From Dehalococcoidales bacterium (GTDB lineage: Bacteria > Chloroflexota > Dehalococcoidia > Dehalococcoidales > UBA2162): DNA of 64,000 bases. Where the stretch lies: positions 1 to 64,000 of the forward strand of contig JAFGCW010000060.1 in NCBI GenBank assembly GCA_016932435.1, read 5' to 3'. This document shows positions 1 through 6,947 of the stretch, one piece after another. Position 1 is the first letter of the stretch. Each line of letters begins with the position of its first letter. The translations under genes and the position numbers were made by a program. Below the pieces are notes generated by a model. It ran no database searches and had not been told where the DNA came from. It saw only the letters and a list, made by a program, of their open reading frames with translations.

Positions 1-4
1 ATTC

Positions 5-60
5 TGCAATTCCGGGGAATTCTTTGTTGCAACTTCGGGGAATTTTGTTTGCAATTCCGT
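5..60. repeat. Short tandem repeat, about 22-23 bp unit
   Basis: Two full units and one partial unit begin with TGCAA(T/C)T(T/C)CGGGGAATT at positions 5, 28 and 50; the third diverges after 11 bases. It could be a multi-repeat transposon end or a regulatory repeat. Nothing else is recognisable between 1 and 236. Confidence 0.55.
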
Positions 61-236
61 CCCTTTTTATTATGCAACAAGCAGGGAAAGGAGAGAAGGG
101 ATTCAAGCAGAATTTTGGCACAATTAAAATAAATATAAACGTCCTACCCTACTAACAGGACGTAGGAAAAGCCTTAGGTATTAAATATTGGTAAACGATA
201 TACACGTAGATGTGAGAACTAATACAAATCAAATGA

Positions 237-1439
237 TTAATTGTAAACTTTATCAGCTAAATTGGTAATTCGTTCTAAAAGCTCATTATAAGGGATTATT
301 TCTATATTTTTTAATGAAGTACGTAGTACTCGAAAGTCTTCTTTCATTGTATTATCGAAATGTGAAGTGTTTCCAATTATCACGATTCCACGAGGTCTTT
401 GTATTTTCACTTTTAAGTTAATTTCTCGTTCGATATCTTCTTGTACACTAGGTCCTTTTTTCTCCAGGTTGTACAGATATTTCTCAGCTTGAACAATTGC
501 TTTGACAGCATCAGAGCTCCAATAATAATTGCCCCTATCTCTACGTTTTGACAATAGCGGAGTACTAGGTCTCTTGATCTCAAATATATCTAAACAACCT
601 TCATAATCGATTAAACCAAAATCAACTTTACGAGGATTTGCTAACATTACACTCAATTGAGGGATTACGTTTACGTATTTTGAATCAACAATATATAGAT
701 TTTTTTGTAAAAAACTCCCCCATTTAGTTTCTAGGGGATTTTGAGTAAGGAGTTTTTCGAAATCAGAGATAATAGTCTTGATTGATACGTCATCAATGAT
801 CGTCTTAGCAGAATTTAGCAATTTTCTTCTATGGATCGAGGATTTATATTTGCTTTTTAACAGAACTTCAAAAAAATCCATAATATTTTCGACATCATCC
901 CCTGTTAAGTGTTCGATAATTGAAGGATCAAGATTGTTTATTACTTTATTTGCACGATGCCTTGAAGATAGTACGGATTTCTTATACTTTTTTGGGAACA
1001 TAGAATGGAATTCTTCATCAGCTACTTGACGTTTTTCGGTTTGACCTTCATAAATTATTTCGGTTAGCCTATTTTTTAAGTTGCGAAGATTTTGATAATT
1101 GATAACAACATTATATTTTTTATTGGATTTTCTAAAACTGTTATTTTTAGAGTTAGAGACAATTAGTTTTTTCACATCATTACGTGTAAGTAATCTGTTT
1201 ATTTGGTAAAGAACGCCTGATTTTATATAGCCAAATTCAGAGAATTCATTTGGTAATTTAGAAAAACCTTCGAGTAAAATTTCGTTTAGAAAAGAAAGCC
1301 TACCTGGGAAAAAAGTTATTTGTTTGTTGTCTTTGTCTATGCGGTAATTTAGCTTTCGTTTATCGGAACTATCAATGGAATATATTTCTGTAATTGAACT
1401 GGAAATCTCAATTCTTTCTATAGGCATTTTGTTCTCCAA
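237..1439 (-). CDS. sduA: Shedu-type defence nuclease (DUF4263, SduA-like)
   Basis: Predicted anti-phage nuclease of the Shedu family. The C-terminal half carries a PD-(D/E)XK-type core: E237-x2-W240 and FL near 243, D273 in KVDFGL, E287-I-K289 in IFEIKRP, and Q317 in the QAEKY helix, followed by the strand GIVIIG and the closing segment with Y384-NELLER. This order is typical of DUF4263 proteins. The N-terminal 200 residues are Lys/Asn-rich and I do not recognise them; Shedu N-termini are known to vary and are thought to hold the sensor. It is last in a minus-strand operon, about 100 bp after the GHKL ATPase gene. Codon use is strongly AT-biased compared with the injection-system genes. The family call is from motif order only. 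Confidence 0.75.
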   Translation of the reverse strand: MENKMPIERIEISSSITEIYSIDSSDKRKLNYRIDKDNKQITFFPGRLSFLNEILLEGFSKLPNEFSEFGYIKSGVLYQINRLLTRNDVKKLIVSNSKNNSFRKSNKKYNVVINYQNLRNLKNRLTEIIYEGQTEKRQVADEEFHSMFPKKYKKSVLSSRHRANKVINNLDPSIIEHLTGDDVENIMDFFEVLLKSKYKSSIHRRKLLNSAKTIIDDVSIKTIISDFEKLLTQNPLETKWGSFLQKNLYIVDSKYVNVIPQLSVMLANPRKVDFGLIDYEGCLDIFEIKRPSTPLLSKRRDRGNYYWSSDAVKAIVQAEKYLYNLEKKGPSVQEDIEREINLKVKIQRPRGIVIIGNTSHFDNTMKEDFRVLRTSLKNIEIIPYNELLERITNLADKVYN

Positions 1440-1541
1440 CTATACATTTATTCGTATGTTTCGTAATAATATAGCATAAAATGGTTTTTATATAAACGAA
1501 TGAAATGAGTGTAAAGCGTGCGTAATAATAAGAATTAATGA

Positions 1542-3887
1542 CTATATAGCAACAGTATCGATCTCTTCATATTCTGTTGGTTCGAGTTGGCTTAGAGAAG
1601 ATATCATGGGAATCAATATTGGAGCAACAGCTCGCCCAAATAGTTTTACTTTGTCAGAGATTGATTCGCTATTTTCATTTTGATTGTTGTTTGAACTAGA
1701 TAACTCTCTCATTAAGGACATGCCTATTAGAACAACAGCATATCTAAATTGAGCGATTATAAGTTCGAGTTCAGAACTAGGTTTTGCGTTTTTTAATTCA
1801 GTTTGTAAACAAATATTGTCAATATTAATAAAATAATCGTATATACCATCACCTATCGAAACCACTTCAATTGCGTCATATTCGTCAAAATCATGAATTT
1901 CCCATTCATCCTTATATACATCAATCACCTGGGGTAGATTCAAAGAGGAAGCTTTCTTTTTACCTTTGCCTTCGTCATCAGGAGGTGTGGGATTGGTTGT
2001 ATTACCGCCTTTATTGTGCTTTTTATTTGGTTTTACAATTACTTTGAAGGAATCTTCAAAAGGTTGCCATTTAGTATAGTCTTTTACCCTGGTAATATAT
2101 CCGAGAATATGATTTGGTTTTACACCCTTAGGTAAATCGACAGTTAAATTTGCTGTTCCGTTCCACAGGGATAATGTATAGTCGGTTACATTTATTCCGT
2201 TGACAAATAATTCAAAAAGACCAGGATTATCATCTCTATCAAAATAGTCATTAGATGCATCTGTTTCAAATTGAACTCGAAATCGCCAGTTTGCAGGACA
2301 TTCTTTTAGTAATTCTTTTGTCGATTTTTTCTTCAATTTAAAATAAGTCGGATATTTCTCACCTTGATAATCATTGCCAGAGCCTGTTTCTTTAAGCTGA
2401 AATGGGTTTGATAATTTGCCACCTTTTAAAAGTAATTGTGCAAGGGTTGGAGAATTCTTTATAACATTTTCTATTACTTCAGCAAGAGGTTTTGATTCTT
2501 CAAGTTTATCTTTAATTTCTGCCTGTCGTCGTTTTTCTTTTAATAGCCTAAGACCAGGATGCTCTTTTACTAGGCGTGTTAGTTGGCTTTCAAGTTCATT
2601 TGTAAGTTGCCCAGAACTGAGTCTGTCTCTACTGTTCATAAACAGTTTTTCTTTCAAACTATCATTAAGGTCAGTACAATCAACGATTATCAATATTGAG
2701 TCTCGTAAATAACCCATCCCAATAGATTCTCTTTGAAAAAATGTTGACGGTATATGACCGTGTGTTTGACCGTTGACAGTAAATATTATTCCTTCTTTTC
2801 GTCTGTAATTACCTGATTGCCCAGGTTTAAAGGCATACACTTGAACGTTTAATTTTTGTCCGAGGCAAGAAATAGGATGTGCACTTGGAAAACCTTCTTC
2901 GAGATTCTTACTTTTATCTTGATCTAACCTGACACTTAATCCAGAAAGAGTTGTATCAAAAGTATGACCAGAATAACCAGGTCTTCTTTCGTATAACCTA
3001 ACAGGTAAAGCGATATTAGGAACCAATAAAGACAGAGCATTGTAAAGGTCAAACAAGATGTTAGTCTTTAAGTTTCCGATATCATACTCGTAAAGTTTAA
3101 TGAATGTACCATGAAATAACTCTTGACCAATTTTGGTAGGGTAAGTTCCTGGTAATAGGGGAAGTGAATCGGCAGAAAAGTTTAATACGTTACCTCCTGG
3201 GGCAAGGTATCTATAAACAGAGGTACGTCTATTACCAGTTGGTTTCTCTTTTCTTACTATCGTAAATCCCCATCTATCGTTATTTGTATCATCATTAATG
3301 TTGGGATTGCGTTTTGATATGACTAGTTGGATATTATCTTCACCACAAAAACGAAGTGCACCCGTTCCTCCCATATGAAATTTGCCTTGTACGAATGGGA
3401 TCTCATTTTTGATTGATCTGAATAAGCCTAATAGAGTGTTTGGCATGCTTTCAGGGGTTTGTCCTTCACCTTTATCTATGACAGAGTAACATGGGTTAGA
3501 TTTAGAACCGCTAGCAACAACGCAAATATTTTCAGCAAGTTCTGATCGTTGTTTTAAATACAGCTTTGATAATTTCCCATCAGGAATATTGAAGAATTTT
3601 ATCTGTGCTTCGTTGACACTTTGAGGCGCTTCTTTTGATTTTGGATCAATCTTTAATTCATAGCATTTATTCATCAAGACCGCGTCAACAGAATTGATAA
3701 TCTTTTCAACCAAAGAATATTCTGGTTTCTCTTGTTGATTGCCAATAGTTGAATAATTATCCTCGATGTCACCAAAATATCTCCAGTAAGTATTTTTATC
3801 CCAAAAACCAAAATTTTTTAATAATTGAATTACGTGGTTTTCAGTTTCACATTGGACGAGTTCCATACATAGTTTTTTATAATCCAT
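1542..3887 (-). CDS. GHKL (Hsp90/MORC-like) ATPase, defence-associated
   Basis: Large protein with an N-terminal GHKL ATP-binding fold. Counting from the upstream ATG at 3899, the N box is E65-x3-N69-SVDA, motif II is D142-K-G144-E-G146, and the glycine loop is GKFHMGGTGA at 172-181. The rest (about residues 260-781) is unrecognised and includes a Lys-rich linker (PNKKHNKGG). Such ATPases, called paraMORC in the comparative-genomics literature, sit next to restriction and other defence genes. The ATG at 3887 is chosen because GGAGGG lies just upstream; an in-frame ATG lies four codons earlier. It follows the small gene at 3901-4125 almost without a gap and precedes the Shedu gene. Role by inference: ATP-driven conformational switch or clamp acting with the nuclease. 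Confidence 0.75.
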   Translation of the reverse strand: MDYKKLCMELVQCETENHVIQLLKNFGFWDKNTYWRYFGDIEDNYSTIGNQQEKPEYSLVEKIINSVDAVLMNKCYELKIDPKSKEAPQSVNEAQIKFFNIPDGKLSKLYLKQRSELAENICVVASGSKSNPCYSVIDKGEGQTPESMPNTLLGLFRSIKNEIPFVQGKFHMGGTGALRFCGEDNIQLVISKRNPNINDDTNNDRWGFTIVRKEKPTGNRRTSVYRYLAPGGNVLNFSADSLPLLPGTYPTKIGQELFHGTFIKLYEYDIGNLKTNILFDLYNALSLLVPNIALPVRLYERRPGYSGHTFDTTLSGLSVRLDQDKSKNLEEGFPSAHPISCLGQKLNVQVYAFKPGQSGNYRRKEGIIFTVNGQTHGHIPSTFFQRESIGMGYLRDSILIIVDCTDLNDSLKEKLFMNSRDRLSSGQLTNELESQLTRLVKEHPGLRLLKEKRRQAEIKDKLEESKPLAEVIENVIKNSPTLAQLLLKGGKLSNPFQLKETGSGNDYQGEKYPTYFKLKKKSTKELLKECPANWRFRVQFETDASNDYFDRDDNPGLFELFVNGINVTDYTLSLWNGTANLTVDLPKGVKPNHILGYITRVKDYTKWQPFEDSFKVIVKPNKKHNKGGNTTNPTPPDDEGKGKKKASSLNLPQVIDVYKDEWEIHDFDEYDAIEVVSIGDGIYDYFINIDNICLQTELKNAKPSSELELIIAQFRYAVVLIGMSLMRELSSSNNNQNENSESISDKVKLFGRAVAPILIPMISSLSQLEPTEYEEIDTVAI

Positions 3888-3900
3888 GATACCCTCCATA

Positions 3901-4125
3901 TTATAAGCGGAATTTTTGCTTGTTTCCGGTTGTTCCCTGGAATTGTAATTTTACTTCTCTTACTTTACGTTCAATTTCTCTGAATATTTTTCTTACTTCA
4001 TCATCGGAATATTCATAATTCCTTGGATTTGAACATTTAGCCAGGTTATCAAGACTGTCAAGTACTTTGTTCACCCGACTTTCGGCAATACGTAAAAACC
4101 GTTCTCTTTTTACATTACTTGCCAT
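3901..4125 (-). CDS. Small charged helical protein, first gene of defence operon
   Basis: A 74-residue, mostly helical, highly charged protein. The middle holds the segment NPRNYEYSDDEVRKIF, and I recall small proteins with a similar (N/R)RxNYEY signature beside methylase and GHKL ATPase genes in defence islands; this is memory, not a search. The stop is one base before the upstream ATG of the ATPase gene, so the two are almost certainly translationally coupled. No catalytic motif is visible. It may be an adaptor or DNA-binding partner of the ATPase. The ATG has a usable AG-rich site (TGGAGGAAA, minus strand) upstream. Confidence 0.65.
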   Translation of the reverse strand: MASNVKRERFLRIAESRVNKVLDSLDNLAKCSNPRNYEYSDDEVRKIFREIERKVREVKLQFQGTTGNKQKFRL

Positions 4126-4170
4126 ATATTTCCTCCAATTTATTCACTGTGGATATAACTGCTTTTAATA

Positions 4171-4199
4171 AAAGTAGCATAGAAGTGTATATTTGTCAA
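4171..4199 (-). promoter_or_regulatory. Candidate promoter of the defence operon
   Basis: On the minus strand a perfect -35 TTGACA (4199-4194) is followed, after 17 bases, by TACTTT (4176-4171). The -10 match is weak, so the -35 box is the main evidence. The distance to the ATG at 4125 is about 45 bp. Confidence 0.4.
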
Positions 4200-4219
4200 G
4201 ATATATAACTGATATATAT

Positions 4220-4245
4220 TTGATATGTACAATGTTATATATCAA
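4220..4245. promoter_or_regulatory. Inverted repeat, possible operator
   Basis: TTGATAT (4220-4226) and ATATCAA (4239-4245) form a perfect 7-bp inverted repeat with 12 bases between, in a very AT-rich stretch between the divergent defence operon and the 4555-6285 gene pair. No regulator gene is visible nearby, so the binding protein is unknown. Confidence 0.3.
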
Positions 4246-4325
4246 GTATTATAGTAAGAATGGCTAATGAAATGGATCCATAATTAGTAAAATTCGGGTG
4301 TAAGAAGGGATTGAAATGATGATGA

Positions 4326-4377
4326 AACTAGAGAAAGAATTTAGTCAGAGAGACTAAATTAGTGAACTGGGAGTGTT
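4326..4377 (+). repeat. Imperfect direct repeat, copy 1 (with hairpin)
   Basis: This about 50-bp stretch matches 6335-6385. Both contain AGAGAA, a TTAGTC...GACTAA hairpin and then AGTGAACT(G/T)GGG. The two copies flank the gene pair 4555-6285. Divergence lies mainly in the hairpin loop and after GGG. It may be a structured RNA, a terminator-like element or a mobile-element end. Confidence 0.5.
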
Positions 4378-4451
4378 CATAAAATGGAATGTTGTATCAT
4401 TAACTGATCGTTCTGCAATATATTATAGTGGAATAATTGTTAACATAATAG

Positions 4452-4480
4452 TTGACAATATCGGATATGAGTTGCATAAT
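4452..4480 (+). promoter_or_regulatory. Promoter of the 4555-6285 gene pair
   Basis: TTGACA (4452-4457), 17-bp spacer, CATAAT (4475-4480). Five of six bases match in the -10 box. It lies 75 bp before the ATG at 4555 on the same strand. Confidence 0.55.
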
Positions 4481-4554
4481 AGCGACAAATTAGTTTGTAT
4501 TGAAAAATATAGTTAAAGCCGGAAGTATGTATATTTTGGTTATAAGGTGAGTTA

Positions 4555-4800
4555 ATGAAAGATAATAGAAACGTTGAAATAGACGCAATTCTGGGAAGTG
4601 AATTTGATGAATTGCTTCGAGATCTAGAAGTATACGAAGATTTTGTAGCGGGGAAATATAATTGCCATATATGTGGGGATATTGTGAATGAGAATAATGT
4701 AACAGTTATTTTTCCAATATCTCAAAATGAAGTTGGGTTTATATGTTCGAAGGCTGTTTGTTTGAATCGTTATCAGGATTCAAGTAAAAAGCGAACGTAA
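4555..4800 (+). CDS. Small acidic protein with Cys-pair zinc-ribbon-like motif
   Basis: An 81-residue protein I cannot assign to a family. It has an acidic N-terminal helix, then a C-x2-C pair (YNCHICGD) and a second pair spaced C-x4-C (CSKAVC) about 20 residues later, which would fit a treble-clef or zinc-ribbon fold. A good ribosome site, AAGGTGAG, precedes the ATG. It is followed after 21 bp by a two-TM protein in the same direction, so the two form an operon within an AT-rich, probably acquired region. An unrecognised two-gene defence module is a reasonable guess only. Confidence 0.55.
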   Translation: MKDNRNVEIDAILGSEFDELLRDLEVYEDFVAGKYNCHICGDIVNENNVTVIFPISQNEVGFICSKAVCLNRYQDSSKKRT

Positions 4801-4821
4801 TAAGAAAAGAAGAGAAAAATT

Positions 4822-6285
4822 ATGTTTCGATCTATTTTAATTGTTTTAGTGGGTATTGTTGTATTGGTAGTTTCACTTGGAATGATTTTTGACTGGATTC
4901 CTATATTGACGGAAGTGATTAGGACGGCATTAGGTAACTTTTTTAGTACGGTATCAAGTTTATTTATAATTGTTTATGGTTCATATCAAATAGCGCCAGC
5001 GCCTATTCAGAGTTTAGTAGCAAAAATTTTAAGAAAAATATCGCATCTGCCAAATTACTATAAACGTACAACGATAAAGTTTGAACTAGAAAGTGAGATT
5101 AATCAGGCATTAAAGGAATTTGGAAAGGAAGGTGCGGGTTTTATAATCGAGGAAGTAGTGATCAAATGGTTAACTCCTGGTGAGAAATCCAGAAGATTAT
5201 TTTTTCAAAGTGGAAAAGCCTATCTAAAACTAGATTTTGAGGAAGATAAAGAAGTAAATCTAGTTGAAGCGGTAATGATGCACTGTAACGAATGCTTGCT
5301 AATGGAAACAAGACAATATATTGATAAACCGCTCATGAGGGCAATAGATATGACTTTTGTTGACGAACTATTGAATAAAAGGAATGCGGTTAGAGGAAGA
5401 GCATACTTTACTCAAGAGGTAATTCCACGGGAATTAAAAGAAATCGAAGGCGTTGATAAATATTTAAATACACTCGAGTTGCTAAGCCAACACGGGATAT
5501 TTACGAGAATATTCCTGCCGGAACTAAAAGACTATCCAGGAAGAACACAAAGAGGGGTTTCTAGGAAGAATCACCTACAGCAAATTGAAGAGTTTATCAG
5601 ATTCCTTCAGGACGCGGCTGAAGATCGAACGAGGATAAATAAAAGTGCCTGGTTGCACATAGGAGAAACCATCAGAATAGGCGTCATACTCGTCGGACTT
5701 GTTGACAAATTAGCATTTGAAGGTACGAAACCATATGTTAGAAGGGTAGCGATCGATAATTCAAAAGGAGCAAGAAACGTATATTTAGTAGGATATAATT
5801 ATGGATGTCAATTTGTGCCAAGAATTGCTAAAGAAGCAAAACAAAGGAACATATGTGATAAATATGAGATTAGTGAATACAATGCATTAATTGGAAGAGA
5901 AGTGAAGTCACAAATGTTGGCAAGACTTACAATACCTGAAGGGTCAGGGGCAAAATTTATTGAAAAGTATCCGAATATGAATGAATGGCCAGATCTTGAG
6001 GAAGAAACAATTCTGAGTGAAATTAAGGAAAAAGAAGGAATAAAACCTTCGTTGCCAATTGAGAAATGGGAAGAACAAATACATGAAGCTTGGTTAAAAA
6101 GGGCAAGTAATAAAGGAGATTATATACCAGGATCAATAGCGTCAGATGATATTAAAAAGGTATTTGGAATTGAACGATTAAGAGACGGAAAATACAAAAC
6201 AACTCAACAAGTAATTAATAATAGTGCCTATCTAAGTGAGCGTTGGATGCGAGATAAAGAAAATAATCGTGTTATTAGAATTTAA
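4822..6285 (+). CDS. Unknown protein with two N-terminal membrane segments
   Basis: A 487-residue protein of unknown family. Residues about 4-27 and 40-60 are hydrophobic and look like a membrane hairpin; the rest (about 430 residues) is soluble, charged and probably cytoplasmic. There is no Walker, PD-(D/E)XK, TIR, HEPN or protease motif that I can see. It follows the small zinc-ribbon-like gene by 21 bp and shares its AT-rich codon use. A membrane-anchored effector partnered by a small sensor is a common layout in abortive-infection modules, but nothing in this sequence proves that role. The ATG is preceded by AAGAAGAGA. Confidence 0.6.
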   Translation: MFRSILIVLVGIVVLVVSLGMIFDWIPILTEVIRTALGNFFSTVSSLFIIVYGSYQIAPAPIQSLVAKILRKISHLPNYYKRTTIKFELESEINQALKEFGKEGAGFIIEEVVIKWLTPGEKSRRLFFQSGKAYLKLDFEEDKEVNLVEAVMMHCNECLLMETRQYIDKPLMRAIDMTFVDELLNKRNAVRGRAYFTQEVIPRELKEIEGVDKYLNTLELLSQHGIFTRIFLPELKDYPGRTQRGVSRKNHLQQIEEFIRFLQDAAEDRTRINKSAWLHIGETIRIGVILVGLVDKLAFEGTKPYVRRVAIDNSKGARNVYLVGYNYGCQFVPRIAKEAKQRNICDKYEISEYNALIGREVKSQMLARLTIPEGSGAKFIEKYPNMNEWPDLEEETILSEIKEKEGIKPSLPIEKWEEQIHEAWLKRASNKGDYIPGSIASDDIKKVFGIERLRDGKYKTTQQVINNSAYLSERWMRDKENNRVIRI

Positions 6286-6334
6286 ACATTGTAATACAAG
6301 AAATAATGAATATGTTTGTTAAATCTTAAATTGT

Positions 6335-6385
6335 AACCAGAGAACGAAATTAGTCTTAAAGACTAAAAGAGTGAACTTGGGGCGT
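6335..6385 (+). repeat. Imperfect direct repeat, copy 2 (with hairpins)
   Basis: Counterpart of 4326-4377. It keeps AGAGAA, the TTAGTC...GACTAA hairpin and AGTGAACT(T)GGG, and then runs into a second perfect hairpin GCGTCC-TAA-GGACGC (about 6382-6396). It lies between the end of the 4822-6285 gene and the tRNA fragment. Confidence 0.5.
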
Positions 6386-6476
6386 CCTAAGGACGCATTT
6401 GATTGGTTGCTAATAGCAGTAATTATCGATATAATGCTGACAAAAGGAGGCAAGCGGTCTCCGCCTTTTATCAAGG

Positions 6477-6525
6477 GTGTTTTACACGCAGGGGGTCAGA
6501 GGTTCAAGTCCTCTACTGCCCACCA
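6477..6525 (+). tRNA. 3' half of a tRNA-Val(UAC) gene (integration scar)
   Basis: The anticodon loop TTTACAC, the extra loop GGGGGTC, a perfect T arm (AGAGG-TTCAAGT-CCTCT), the acceptor 3' strand ACTGCCC and CCA are all present. The expected 5' half (GGGCAGT acceptor strand and D arm) is absent upstream. Integrative elements that use tRNA genes leave exactly such 3' duplicates. In this orientation the element would lie to the left (before 6477) and the intact tRNA beyond the window start. Confidence 0.75.
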
Positions 6526-6529
6526 TTGA

Positions 6530-6701
6530 GGTAATATCAAGAGTTTTTTCTGGATACAAATTCTTAAAATAATCATTCAACAGTTTTTCATCCGGAAGCG
6601 CCTTCAATTATTGTTTCAAGCAGCTTGCCAGTAGGAATGTCTTCAGTTAGTTTAATAATGGGTATCATCTTAACTCCTGCTTTTCTGTACTTCTTTACCA
6701 T
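6530..6701 (-). pseudogene. Frameshifted small ORF next to the tRNA scar
   Basis: From the ATG at 6701 the minus strand encodes about 36 residues (MVKKYRKAG...) and stops; one base out of phase the same strand continues as ALPDEKLLNDYF... and reads on through the tRNA fragment. The joined product looks like a real protein broken by one indel. I do not recognise the family. Genes overlapping an attachment site are often recombination genes, but no integrase motif is visible. The rest of 6702-6947 shows nothing I can name. Confidence 0.35.
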
Positions 6702-6947
6702 TATCAAACCGTTAGTGCCACTTAAAACCGGATGGTTCCATCTATACCTCGTAAGAGGACGTCATTTCATTAACCCACGATTAATCATTAATTAACCCTG
6801 CATTTACTGTGGTCTGATATCATGCACTATATTTCCTGTTATTTATAGTGGGAGGAATAGGTCCAGGCTCAAAAAAGGAATGTCGTATAGCATGATGTCA
6901 CGTTTTCCCCTGATATCATCAGTTCCATCTTTAATGGACTAAATGAA

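Noticed and set aside
6450..6525. A complete tRNA-Val gene
   Set aside because: The acceptor 5' strand and D arm are absent; only the part from the anticodon loop to CCA can be folded.
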